Source of the DNA: Streptomyces sp. SCL15-4
GTDB lineage: Bacteria; Actinomycetota; Actinomycetes; Streptomycetales; Streptomycetaceae
NCBI RefSeq assembly: GCF_033366695.1
Contig: NZ_JAOBTQ010000001.1
Location: 744,001 to 808,000, forward strand
Length of the DNA: 64,000 bases
Direction of reading: 5' to 3'
In this document: positions 16,031 to 23,837 of the stretch, one piece after another
Numbering within the stretch: the first letter of the stretch is position 1
Layout of the letters: the number at the start of each line of letters is the position of its first letter
Position numbers and translations under genes: made by a program
The notes under the pieces: model-generated
What the model was told of the DNA's origin: nothing
Databases searched by the model: none
The model's input: the letters and a program-made list of their open reading frames with translations, nothing else

Positions 16031-16681
16031 ATGGTGACCGTGCGACTGACGATGCTGTGCGCGACCGCCACGCCGGGCAGCCCCGGCCGGGTCTTCGGGG
16101 ACGGTCTTCCGGGCGAAGACGGCCGGAGCGGGGCCACCGCGGCCCTCCCGCCGTACGCGCGGGCCCTGCGGGCGCCCTCCGTCCGCTGCGCGCGGATCGC
16201 CGAGGCCCTGGCGGTCGAGGCCGCGCCGGAGGACGCCCTGCGCGATCTGGACTACGGCGCGTGGGAGGGCCGCCTGCTCCAGGACATCGCGGCCGAGGAC
16301 CCGCACGGTCTGTCCACCTGGCTGCGCGATCCGCGGGCCGCGCCGCACGGCGGCGAGTCCGTCGCCCGGCTCTGCGCCCGCACGGCGGCATGGCTGACGG
16401 CGCTGCCGGCCGGCCCGGGGCGGGTACTCGCGATCACCGAAGCCCCGGTCGTCCGGGCCGCGCTGGTCCACGCCCTGGCCGTACCGGCCCGCGCCTTCTG
16501 GCAGCTGCGGGTGCCGCCCCTGTCGACGGTGACGCTGACGCTGAGCGAGGGCCACTGGACGGCCCGGCTCGGCCGGCCCGCGGCACCGCGGCGGCCGTCG
16601 ACGGCCGAGGAGGCCGTCCCCGTGGCCGCCCTCACCCTGCGTCCGGGCCGGGAGCGGCTGTGTCTCGCCGCACGGTCCTGA
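16031..16681 (+). CDS. Degenerate histidine-phosphatase-fold protein
   Basis: A 216-residue protein with the general layout of the phosphoglycerate mutase/histidine phosphatase family: an N-terminal strand (VRLTMLCATATPG), LDYGAWEGR, GGESVARLCART and VLAITEAPVVRAALVHALAVPARAFW. The catalytic RHG motif is replaced by L-C-A-T-A and the second His position (family 'SHG') reads TEA, so ordinary phosphatase chemistry is unlikely. Actinobacteria hold many such family members without RHG; their function is unsettled. ATG 16031 follows aaggagg with five-base spacing. It lies between the lanthipeptide operon and a two-component system and is probably transcribed on its own. Confidence 0.75.
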   Translation: MVTVRLTMLCATATPGSPGRVFGDGLPGEDGRSGATAALPPYARALRAPSVRCARIAEALAVEAAPEDALRDLDYGAWEGRLLQDIAAEDPHGLSTWLRDPRAAPHGGESVARLCARTAAWLTALPAGPGRVLAITEAPVVRAALVHALAVPARAFWQLRVPPLSTVTLTLSEGHWTARLGRPAAPRRPSTAEEAVPVAALTLRPGRERLCLAARS

Positions 16682-16810
16682 CCTGACCTCGACCGCACGG
16701 CCGCGGCGGCGGGCGGCCACGCTCCGGCCTTCCCGTGGGTGCCGGGCGGCGCGGTCGCGTCCGGCGTGGTACGAATCGGACACAGTACTCCCACAGAGGC
16801 TGGAGCACAC

Positions 16811-17464
16811 GTGATCCGGGTACTGGTGGTCGACGACGAAGCCCTGATCCGCACGGGCTTCCAGCGCATCCTGGACGCCGCCGACGGTATCGAGGTGGTC
16901 GGCGCGGTCTCCGGCGGCCAGGCCCTGCGGGCGGTACGGGAGAAGCGCCCCGATGTCGTCCTGCTGGACATCCGCATGCCGGACGTGGACGGGCTCACCG
17001 TACTGAGCGACATCCGGCGGCTGCCGCAGCCCCCGGTGGTCGCCATGCTGACCACGTTCGACATGGACGAGTACGTGGAGACGGCGCTGCGCTCGGGCGC
17101 CGCCGGCTTCCTGCTGAAGGACACCGATCCGGAGGCGCTGCCGCCGGCGGTGCAGAGCCTGGCCCGCGGCGGCACGGTGCTGTCGCCCAAGGTCACGCGC
17201 ACGGTGGTGGACGGCTATCTGAACAGCGGGGCGCAGGAGCGCCCGCCCAAGGCGCTGGGACGGCTGACCGAGCGCGAGCGCGAGGTGCTGGTCCTGATCG
17301 CCGAGGGCCTGTCGAACACCGACATCGCGGCCCGGATGCATCTGAGCACCGGCACCGTCAAGGACCACGTCAGCGCGATCCTGACCAAGCTGGAGGTCAG
17401 CGGCCGGGTCCAGGCGGCCCTTCTCGCCCAGCGGGCGGGGCTCCTCGCCGAGGGCACGGGATGA
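16811..17464 (+). CDS. NarL/FixJ-type response regulator
   Basis: A 217-residue regulator. The receiver begins VIRVLVVDDEALIRTGFQRI with the acidic pair, has phospho-Asp in VVLLDIRMPDVDGL, and the conserved Thr and Lys regions (MLTTFDMDEYV, GFLLKDTDPEALP). The C-terminal LuxR HTH reads LTEREREVLVLIAEGLSNTDIAARMHLSTGTVKDHV across about residues 150-190. The start GTG 16811 follows ggagcacac; a 24-codon extension is not supported. It overlaps the kinase start by four bases (ATGA), so the pair is co-translated. It is about 1 kb downstream of the lanthipeptide operon; control of that operon is only a positional inference. Confidence 0.95.
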   Translation: MIRVLVVDDEALIRTGFQRILDAADGIEVVGAVSGGQALRAVREKRPDVVLLDIRMPDVDGLTVLSDIRRLPQPPVVAMLTTFDMDEYVETALRSGAAGFLLKDTDPEALPPAVQSLARGGTVLSPKVTRTVVDGYLNSGAQERPPKALGRLTEREREVLVLIAEGLSNTDIAARMHLSTGTVKDHVSAILTKLEVSGRVQAALLAQRAGLLAEGTG

Positions 17465-18561
17465 CCCGCCGCCCGTCCCCGCTGCTCCTGGACGGCGTGG
17501 CCGTGGCCATGGCGCTCCTCGACGTGTGGGCGCACTGGGACATCGACGAGCCGTTGCGGATGGCCTGCGCGCTGGCCGCCGCGGTCGCCCTGCTCCTGCG
17601 CCGGCGGCAGCCGCTGCTCACCTTCCTGCTCACGCTGCCCGCCGTGCTGCTGTCCGACGCGGTCTTCGCCTGCCTGGCCGCGCTGTACACGCTCGCCTCG
17701 TTCAACCGCCCGCGGGCGCTGCTGGTCGGGTGCGCCCTGGCGTTCGCGTTCAGCGACACGACGTCGCTGCCGTCGCCGCGGCTGGATCTGACCCGCACCC
17801 CGACGCTGATCGCGCTCGGCTACAGCGCGGCCACGGCGGCGGCGGCCGTCTTCCTGGGGCAGCTGGTGCGGACCCGCCACGATCTGTCGCTGCGGCTGGC
17901 CGAGATCTCGGAGGCGCGGGACCACCAGCAGTTGCTGACCGCGCAGGCCGTCCTCGCCAAGGAGCGCGCCCAGCTCGCCCGGGAGATGCACGATGTCGTC
18001 TCCCACCAGGTCAGTCTGATCGCCGTGCGCGCCGGAGCGCTGCAAGTGGGCGCGGGCGATCCGGAGACGAGGGAGGCGGCGGCGACGATCCGGCGGCTGA
18101 GCGTGCAGACGCTGGACGAGCTGCGCCACATGGTCGGTGTGCTGCGTGCGTCCAGCGGCCATCCCACGGAACTCACCCCGCAGCCGGCGCTCAGCGACAT
18201 CCGGCGGCTGGCCGACAACTGCGGCCTCAGGACCGAGCTGCGCATGGCCCTGCCGGACGGTCTTCCGCCCACCGTCCAGCGCGCGGTCTACCGCACGGTC
18301 CAGGAGGCGCTGACGAACACCCGCAAGCACGCTCCCGGGGCGACCGCGCGCATCGACCTGAGCCATGCCGACGGTTCCGTGCGGGTCAGGATCACCAACA
18401 CGGCGCCGACCCAGCCGCCGCTGCCCCTGCCCGGCGCCCACCACGGTCTGCTCGGGCTGCGTCAGCGCGCCGAACTCCTGGGCGGCACGATGACCTCGGG
18501 CCCGACCGGCGACGGCGGCTACGAGCTGTGCGTCGTGCTTCCGGCCGAGGACACGCGGTGA
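17461..18561 (+). CDS. Sensor histidine kinase (HPK7/NarX-type)
   Basis: A 366-residue membrane kinase paired with the upstream response regulator (ATGA overlap). About the first 135 residues form four or five hydrophobic helices (MALLDVWAHWDI, LAAAVALLLRRR, LLTFLLTLPAVLLS, LVGCALAFAF, AAAAVFLGQLV) with little extracellular loop, so it may sense membrane state or an integral ligand. The dimerisation helix carries the phospho-His in LAREMHDVVSHQVSLIAVRAG, and the ATPase domain shows VYRTVQEALTNTRKHAPG and HHGLLGLRQRAELLGG. This class often responds to cell-envelope stress in actinobacteria; the signal here is unknown. Confidence 0.94.
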   Translation: MTRRPSPLLLDGVAVAMALLDVWAHWDIDEPLRMACALAAAVALLLRRRQPLLTFLLTLPAVLLSDAVFACLAALYTLASFNRPRALLVGCALAFAFSDTTSLPSPRLDLTRTPTLIALGYSAATAAAAVFLGQLVRTRHDLSLRLAEISEARDHQQLLTAQAVLAKERAQLAREMHDVVSHQVSLIAVRAGALQVGAGDPETREAAATIRRLSVQTLDELRHMVGVLRASSGHPTELTPQPALSDIRRLADNCGLRTELRMALPDGLPPTVQRAVYRTVQEALTNTRKHAPGATARIDLSHADGSVRVRITNTAPTQPPLPLPGAHHGLLGLRQRAELLGGTMTSGPTGDGGYELCVVLPAEDTR

Positions 18562-18580
18562 CCGTGCGCGTCGGAGGGGT

Positions 18581-19588
18581 TCATGTCGCGGCGACGAGTG
18601 TGTTGTCGCCGGAGCGGCCGGCGAGGTAGTCCTCGACGTTGGACACGGTGGTGCGGACGATCTGGCCGACGGCGTCCTCGGTGAAGTACGCCTGGTGCGA
18701 GGTGAGCAGGACGTTGTTGAAGGTCATCAGCCGGGCCAGGCGTTCGTCGGTCATCACCTCCAGCGACTTGTCCAGGAAGAACACCCCGGCCTCCTCCTCG
18801 TACACGTCGAGGCCGACGCCGGTGAGCCGGCCGGCGCGCAGCGTCGCCAGCAGGGCGTCGGTGTCGACGAGGCCGCCCCGGCTGGAGTTGACCAGGATCG
18901 CGTCGTCCTTCATCAGGCCCAGCGCCTCGGCGTCGACGAGGTGATGGGTCTCCGGGAGCAGCGGCACGTGCAGGCTGACCAGGTCCGCTTCGGCGAACAG
19001 CCGCTCGCGGGGAACGTACTCCATGCCGAGCGCGAGGCAGTCCGGATTCTCCGCGATGTCCCAGCCCAGCAGCCGCATCCCGAATCCGTGGGCGATCGCG
19101 GTGAACGCGGAACCGATCTTTCCGGTGCCGACCACGCCGGCCGTCCGGCCGCGCAGGTCGCGGCCCATCAGCCCGTCGAGCCGGAAGTCGAACTCGCGGG
19201 TACGGTGCGCGGCGCGGACGATCCGGCGGTTGACCGCGAGAGCCAGGGTCCAGGCGAACTCGGCGACCGAGTACGGCGAGTAGGACGAGACGCGGGCGAC
19301 CGTGACACCGAGTTCCCTCGCGGTGGCGAGGTCGATGTTGTTGTAGCCGGTGGACCGCTGGGCGATCATCCGGGTGCCGCCCCCGGCCAGGGAGCGCAGC
19401 ACGCCGGCGTCCAGCGTGTCGTTGACACTGCTGAGCACGATCTCGTGGCCGGCGGCGGTGGGCACGGTGTCGCGGTCCAGGAACAGCCCCAGGCAGCGCA
19501 ACTCGTGCCGCCCGTCGAGCACCTTGTCGAATTCCGTCCTGAGCAGGGGCTCCTCGTCGGAGAGAACACCGTACGCGATGATCTCCAC
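18581..19588 (-). CDS. D-2-hydroxyacid dehydrogenase, D-lactate dehydrogenase-like
   Basis: A 335-residue NAD-dependent enzyme of the LdhA group. It shows AGVVGTGKIGSAFTAIAHGFGMRLLGWD (Rossmann), and the catalytic Arg in VNSSRGGLVDTDALL, Glu in GLDVYEEEAGVFF and His in LTSHQAYFTEDAV. The insertion EEEAGVFFLDKSLEVMTDERLARL is typical of D-lactate dehydrogenases, which reduce pyruvate to D-lactate in the cytoplasm. The GTG start at 19588 has gggaggag upstream; a 130-codon extension is spurious. The gene converges with the two-component kinase gene (19 bp apart). Confidence 0.92.
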   Translation of the reverse strand: MEIIAYGVLSDEEPLLRTEFDKVLDGRHELRCLGLFLDRDTVPTAAGHEIVLSSVNDTLDAGVLRSLAGGGTRMIAQRSTGYNNIDLATARELGVTVARVSSYSPYSVAEFAWTLALAVNRRIVRAAHRTREFDFRLDGLMGRDLRGRTAGVVGTGKIGSAFTAIAHGFGMRLLGWDIAENPDCLALGMEYVPRERLFAEADLVSLHVPLLPETHHLVDAEALGLMKDDAILVNSSRGGLVDTDALLATLRAGRLTGVGLDVYEEEAGVFFLDKSLEVMTDERLARLMTFNNVLLTSHQAYFTEDAVGQIVRTTVSNVEDYLAGRSGDNTLVAAT

Positions 19589-19621
19589 GTGCACTCCTCC
19601 CGTCGGATCCCCCCACCGTAG

Positions 19622-19810
19622 GCCGCGCCGCCCCGGAACAGGCTCTCGCACACGCGGTACGAGGCGGACAACCACGCGTACGCCGACGTGGCCCACCGCT
19701 TCGGCGGCGACGCCGTCCTCGACGGTCACCTGCCGTTGCTCGACCTGATCGGCGTGGTCGCGCGGTCCTGCGCGGACCGCCCGGATCACCGCGAGGACTG
19801 GCGTCCTTGA
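19622..19810 (+). pseudogene. Possible gene remnant (C-terminal fragment)
   Basis: A 62-codon open stretch begins right after an in-frame TAG and ends in TGA at 19808-19810. From about 19649 it reads TRYEADNHAYADVAHRFGG then DAVLDGHLPLLDLIGVVARS, which looks like coding sequence with protein-like composition, yet it has no start codon with a ribosome binding site. I do not recognise the parent family. It overlaps the 3' end of the convergent HxlR gene by 25 bp. It could be the tail of a deleted gene or a chance frame; confidence is low. Confidence 0.3.
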
Positions 19811-20292
19811 ACCGTCGTGGGGGTGGCGGTGGCTTGCCGGGCCTCGCGTGGGGCCGGGTGCGGGGAGGCGGACGGTCCGGTCGGCGGCTGAGCCTGGCGG
19901 GCTTTGCCGTCCTGCTCGGCGCGGGTGTCGTACGCGGCGCGGGCCGCGTCGATGTGCGGGAGGTTCAGCAGGCTCCACTCCAGCAGGGGCGCCGTGGCCT
20001 CGCGGAGGGTTGTGCCCATGGGAGTGAGGGCGTAACTGACGTGCGGCGGCATGACGTTGTGGACGGTTCGGGTGAGGATGCCGTCGCGTTCCAGGCCGCG
20101 CAGGGTGACGGTCAGCATGCGCTGGCTGATTCCGTCGACGGCGCGCTTGAGTTCAATGAAGCGGCGCGGACCCCGGCTGAGCTGGCGCACGACCAGCAGT
20201 GACCACTTGTCCCCGACGATGTCGAGTACTTCGCGGGTCCGGCACGGCTCCTGCGCGCGTGCCCGCCGCGGCTCGCCGTCCGCTGTGCTCAT
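19786..20292 (-). CDS. HxlR-family transcriptional regulator
   Basis: A 168-residue winged-helix regulator of the HxlR/MarR-like type. The core reads PCRTREVLDIVGDKWSLLVVRQL, PRRFIELKRAVDGISQRMLTVTLRGLERDGILTR and HVSYALTPMGTTLREATAPLLEW (about residues 16-118); the C-terminal 50 residues are Pro/Gln-rich and look disordered. Some members sense aldehydes or redox through a Cys near the N-terminus, and Cys17 is in that position. It is divergent from an alpha/beta hydrolase gene, the usual arrangement for HxlR proteins and their targets. ATG 20292 follows gggaggtaacc. Confidence 0.92.
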   Translation of the reverse strand: MSTADGEPRRARAQEPCRTREVLDIVGDKWSLLVVRQLSRGPRRFIELKRAVDGISQRMLTVTLRGLERDGILTRTVHNVMPPHVSYALTPMGTTLREATAPLLEWSLLNLPHIDAARAAYDTRAEQDGKARQAQPPTGPSASPHPAPREARQATATPTTVQGRQSSR

Positions 20293-20463
20293 GGTTACCT
20301 CCCGGGAACCGGGGCACCGCGAAGTGCCTTATTGATCGGGGTGCGACGGGTGCACCACGATGATGACGGTTCTCAAAGAGTACCGAGGCACGAAAGGGAA
20401 CCGGCGGTCCGCGGTACGTCCGCGCCCTGTGCCTCCGCCCCGAACAGGAAAGGGCCGTTCCCC
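20293..20463. promoter_or_regulatory. Divergent hxlR / hydrolase promoter region with inverted repeats
   Basis: Two candidate operators are visible: GGCAC-cgcgaa-GTGCC at 20313-20328 and the palindrome ggtgcacc near 20349-20356. HxlR proteins bind dyad sites between their own gene and a divergent target, so either could serve, but no binding consensus can be fixed from one locus. Confidence 0.45.
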
Positions 20464-21192
20464 ATGTCGACATTCCTGCTGGTACACGGTGCCTGGCACA
20501 GCGGCCGGTGCTGGGAGCGGGTGGTCCCGCTGCTGGAGTCGGCCGGGCATCGTGTGCTCGCGCCGTCGCTGACCGGCTACGGCGACAAGGCACACCTGGC
20601 CGGCCCCGAGGTGGGTCTCGACACACATGTCGGGGACGTCGTCGGTCTGATCCGCGAGGCGGGCCTGACCGAGGTGGTCCTGGTGGGCCACAGCTACGCC
20701 GGGCTGGTCGTCTCCGGCGCGGCCAACGAGGTCCCGGAGCGGATCGCGCATCTGGTGTACCTGGACGCGATGGTGCCGGAGCACGGTGAGTCCGCCGTCG
20801 ACGTGATGCCGGTGACCCGGCAGCTGATCGACCTGGCCGCCGGGTCGGGAGGCGGCTGGCGCGTGCCGCCCCCGCCCGAACTGCCCGCTCCGCTGGGCCT
20901 GTTCGGGGTCACCGACCCCGCGGACGTCGCATGGCTGCGCACGCTGCTGTCGGATCAGCCGGTGCGCTGCCTGGAGCAGCCGGTCCGGCTGGACGACCCG
21001 GCCCTGAACGCGATCCCGCGCACCCACATCCACTGCACCGGCGCCCGGCCGGAAGGCATCACACGCCGGCCGGTCCCACCCGTCCAGCCCAACGGCACCC
21101 CGGCCCGCGTCCTGGAACTCCCCACCGGTCACGACTGCATGATCACCATGCCGGCGGAGCTGAGCGAACTCCTGCTCGGGCTCGTCCCGTAA
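20464..21192 (+). CDS. Alpha/beta-fold hydrolase
   Basis: A 242-residue cytoplasmic hydrolase. It begins FLLVHGAWHSGRCWERVVPLL (oxyanion region), has the nucleophile elbow LVGHSYAGLVVSGAA, and the catalytic His in LPTGHDCMITMP. This is the salicylate-esterase/methylesterase-like group of small hydrolases common in streptomycetes. ATG 20464 follows aggaaagggc. It is the likely target of the divergent HxlR regulator, suggesting a detoxification or ester-cleaving role induced by a small molecule; the substrate is unknown. Confidence 0.9.
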   Translation: MSTFLLVHGAWHSGRCWERVVPLLESAGHRVLAPSLTGYGDKAHLAGPEVGLDTHVGDVVGLIREAGLTEVVLVGHSYAGLVVSGAANEVPERIAHLVYLDAMVPEHGESAVDVMPVTRQLIDLAAGSGGGWRVPPPPELPAPLGLFGVTDPADVAWLRTLLSDQPVRCLEQPVRLDDPALNAIPRTHIHCTGARPEGITRRPVPPVQPNGTPARVLELPTGHDCMITMPAELSELLLGLVP

Positions 21193-21252
21193 CCCGGTCG
21201 AGGAGGCGGGGGCCGGGCAGGCGGGCGGGGGCACGCCACCGCCCCGTCCGGC

Positions 21253-21639
21253 TCATGTGGTGTGCACGAGCTGGATCAGGTTCCCGCAGGTGTCGTCCAG
21301 GACGGCCGTGGTGACCGTGCCCGTCTCCAGCGGCTCCTGGGTGAAACGCACCCCCAGCCCGCGCAGCCGGTCGAACTCGGCCCGCACGTCGTCCACGGCG
21401 AAGGAGGCCGCGGGGATGCCGTCCTGCACCAGCGCGGTCTTGTACGGCTGCACCGCCGGATGGCCGGAGGGCTCCAGCAGCAGTTCGGTCCCGTGGGGAT
21501 CCTCCGGCGAGACCACGGTCAGCCACCGGTCCTCGCCGAAGGGAACGTCGTGCTTCGTCACGAAGCCCAGTACGTCCGTGTAGAAGCGCAGGGCCTTGTC
21601 CTGATCGTCGACGAAGACGCTGGTGAGGTGGATCTTCAT
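21253..21639 (-). CDS. VOC-superfamily (glyoxalase/bleomycin-resistance fold) protein
   Basis: A 128-residue single-domain VOC protein starting at ATG 21639 behind ggggagaac. Paired beta-alpha-beta-beta-beta modules are seen: MKIHLTSVFVDDQDKALRFYTDVLGF, then GTELLLEPSG, and ASFAVDDVRAEFDRLRGLGVRF with DDTCGNLIQLVH at the end. The possible metal ligands His4 and Glu52 are in family positions. Members act as glyoxalases, dioxygenases or drug-binding proteins; nothing here decides between them. The gene is divergent from a DinB-like gene over 290 bp. Confidence 0.9.
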   Translation of the reverse strand: MKIHLTSVFVDDQDKALRFYTDVLGFVTKHDVPFGEDRWLTVVSPEDPHGTELLLEPSGHPAVQPYKTALVQDGIPAASFAVDDVRAEFDRLRGLGVRFTQEPLETGTVTTAVLDDTCGNLIQLVHTT

Positions 21640-21929
21640 GGAGTTCTCCCCGGTGTGGCGGGTGTCGGGGCGGGGAGCCGGCGGCGGCCCCTGCGGTGAG
21701 CGACGACGTGGTCTCGAGGCCATCGTCCGCCAAGAGCGCGAGGCGCGCAGCGGCGTGGCGGCGCTCCGGGTCCGGCGGCCGGTCGGCCGCGCCCGGTGAT
21801 CAGCGGCCCGGGACCCGGAGACAGCCGGTGGGCGTCCGGGGCGGCGCCGGAGAAAATGAGGACGCGGCTCCGGGCCCGGTCTGCCACTCTGACGGATCAC
21901 GCGAACCGGTTGCGACTCAGGAGCCTTTG

Positions 21930-22562
21930 ATGACGGTGCCGCCCCGCCTGCTGCCCCTTCTAGAGCAGTTCGACTTCGCCCGCGAGCGCCTGGCCGGCCG
22001 CATGGCGGGGCCCGTCATGGACAGCGGCGACGGGACGGACACCCCGGTCGGTCCCATGACGGACGCCGAGTACCTCTGGGAGCCGGTGCCGGGCTGCTGG
22101 TCGGTACGGCGGCGCGGGGACGGGCCGGGACCGCGCGCCACCGCCCTGGCGGGCGCCGGCGACTGGGGACGCGACACCGCCGCCTACCCGCATCCTTGGC
22201 CGCCGCCCTTCACCACCATCGCGTGGCGTCTGAGCCACCTCAGCGAAATGCTCACCCTGCGCGCGGACCACACGGCCGGCGATCACCGGCTCACCCGGGA
22301 CGACTACCGGACCGGCGGGGACGCGGCGACGGCGGTGGCGGCGTTCGACACCGGCGCCGAGGCCTGGCGGAAGGCCCTGCTCGGCGCCGCCGACGGCGCG
22401 CTCGACACCGTGGGGTACTGCACCTATCCGCACGGCAGCGACCCGGAGGAGCCGTTCATCGACATCGTGTGGTGGGTCAACCAGGAACTGCTGCACCACG
22501 GAGCCGAGATCGGCCTGCTGCGCGACCTCTACCACGCCCGCGCCCGGGCCGACGGCCGCTGA
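21930..22562 (+). CDS. DinB-superfamily protein
   Basis: A 210-residue DinB-fold protein. The helical core includes LLPLLEQFDFARERLAGRM, TTIAWRLSHLSEMLTLRADHT and DIVWWVNQELLHHGAEIGLLRDLY, where the spaced His residues (LSH, LLHHG) match DinB metal ligands. The segment LWEPVPGCWSVRRR resembles the longer DinB group in which the loop shapes a substrate pocket. Start ATG 21930 follows caggag. The role is probably a metal-dependent transferase or unknown enzyme. It has no close partner other than the divergent VOC gene. Confidence 0.85.
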   Translation: MTVPPRLLPLLEQFDFARERLAGRMAGPVMDSGDGTDTPVGPMTDAEYLWEPVPGCWSVRRRGDGPGPRATALAGAGDWGRDTAAYPHPWPPPFTTIAWRLSHLSEMLTLRADHTAGDHRLTRDDYRTGGDAATAVAAFDTGAEAWRKALLGAADGALDTVGYCTYPHGSDPEEPFIDIVWWVNQELLHHGAEIGLLRDLYHARARADGR

Positions 22563-22696
22563 GGACACCGGGGAAGAGCGGCCCGGGGCGCGGCCCGAGG
22601 GGGCCGAAAGGCCCTGGGGGCGGGACGGGCGGCCCGTGGTGGTGCGGTGGGGCGCGGCGCAGAGTGGTGGCAGACCACACGAAGGGAGCCGGCGTG

Positions 22697-23155
22697 ATGA
22701 CTTCCGCCACCACCATGAACGCGGTCCTCCCCGTCGAGCACCGTGAGCGGCTGATGCGGCTGGCCGACGGGGTGTCCTTCGCGGCCGGGACCCGGCTGTT
22801 CGAGGAGGGCCGGCGCGCCGACCGGCTGTGGATCATCCGCACCGGCACGGTCGCCCTCGACGTCCGTGTCCCGGGCCGGCGGCCCGCCGTCGTCGCGACG
22901 CTCGGGCACGGCCAGCTGGTCGGCTGGTCCTGGTACCACCCGCCGTACCTCTGGCACCTGGGCGCCGAGGCCACGAGTCCGGTCCGGGCGTGGGAGCTGG
23001 ACGGCGGCACGGTCCGGACGATGTGCGCCGAGGACCCCGAGTTCGGCCGCGCGATGGCGGTCTGGGTCGGCCGCGTGCTCGTGGAGCGGCTGCACGCCTC
23101 CCGCGTCCGGCTGCTCGACCTGTACGCCCCCTACGGCAGCGGAAGCCTGATCTGA
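22697..23155 (+). CDS. Stand-alone cyclic-nucleotide-binding domain protein
   Basis: A 152-residue protein with one cNMP-binding beta-barrel (VSFAAGTRLFEEGRRADRLW, IRTGTVALDVRVPGRRPAVV, VATLGHGQLVGWSWYHPPYLW) followed by a C-helix (AMAVWVGRVLVERLHASRVRLLDLY). It has no helix-turn-helix, kinase or channel part, so it cannot act as a normal Crp protein. The phosphate-binding cassette lacks the usual G-E-L/I-A-L-x(3)-R-A motif, so ligand binding is uncertain. ATG 22697 is chosen over GTG 22694; gaagggag lies upstream. It precedes a universal stress protein and an XRE-PPOX gene, a grouping typical of actinobacterial dormancy-type loci. Confidence 0.82.
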   Translation: MTSATTMNAVLPVEHRERLMRLADGVSFAAGTRLFEEGRRADRLWIIRTGTVALDVRVPGRRPAVVATLGHGQLVGWSWYHPPYLWHLGAEATSPVRAWELDGGTVRTMCAEDPEFGRAMAVWVGRVLVERLHASRVRLLDLYAPYGSGSLI

Positions 23156-23278
23156 CCGCGCGGAAAGGGCGCTCGCTCCTCCGCTCCGCCGTGCGGCGGA
23201 GACGGCTCCCCGGCTGGCACAGTTCCGTCGGCCCGGGCAGCGTGGAGAGTACCGACAACGACTGCTGGTGAGGTGCCC

Positions 23279-23731
23279 ATGCAACCCCCTGAACCGAAGA
23301 TCCGCGTGGTCGCGGGTGTGGACGGCTCCCCGTCGTCGTACGCGGCGCTGCGCTGGGCGGCGCGGTACGCGGATATGGTCGGCGGTTTCGTGGAGGCCGT
23401 GTGCGCCTGGGACACACCGTCGGCCATCGGCTGGACCGGGCCCGCGATCGACCCCGAGTTCGACCTGGAGCAGGCGCAGGAGCGGTTCGCGGAGGAGATG
23501 CGCACGGTCTTCCCGGACGTGCGGCCCGCCGGTCTGCGGGAGATCCTGGTGGAGGGCGACCCTTCCGACGTGCTGATCGCCGCCTCGGAGGGGGCGGAAC
23601 TCCTCGTCGTGGGCCGCCGGGGCCGGGGCGGCTTCGCCCGGGCGATCCTGGGGTCCGTGAGCCTGCGCTGCGCTCAGCACGCGGCCTGCCCGGTCGTCGT
23701 GGTCCGGGAGGACCAGGACCGGCCGCACTGA
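23279..23731 (+). CDS. Universal stress protein (UspA family)
   Basis: A 150-residue single-domain Usp. It starts KIRVVAGVDGSPSSYAALRWAARYA and ends with the ATP-binding signature LVVGRRGRGGFARAILGSVSLRCAQHAACPVVVV, matching G-x2-G-x9-G-S, so it probably binds ATP. ATG 23279 has ggtgagg five bases upstream. Such proteins help during hypoxia, stationary phase or other stress. It lies 123 bp after the cNMP-domain gene and converges with the XRE-PPOX gene across a long inverted repeat. Confidence 0.93.
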   Translation: MQPPEPKIRVVAGVDGSPSSYAALRWAARYADMVGGFVEAVCAWDTPSAIGWTGPAIDPEFDLEQAQERFAEEMRTVFPDVRPAGLREILVEGDPSDVLIAASEGAELLVVGRRGRGGFARAILGSVSLRCAQHAACPVVVVREDQDRPH

Positions 23732-23760
23732 CCGGACGTGACGCCAGGTAACGGCCTCGG

Positions 23761-23824
23761 ATGGGTTCCGCGCACATGTGTCCGGCCCTCAGCAGGGTGT
23801 CGGGCACATGTGCGCGGAGCCCAT
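23761..23824. terminator. Long inverted repeat, probable bidirectional terminator
   Basis: Two 24-bp arms (23761-23784 and 23801-23824) pair with only two mismatches around a 16-base loop. It lies between the stops of two convergent genes, which favours a two-way terminator. The inner arms contain the palindrome cacatgtg, so protein binding is a second possibility. Confidence 0.7.
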
Positions 23825-23837
23825 AAGGCAGGACGGC

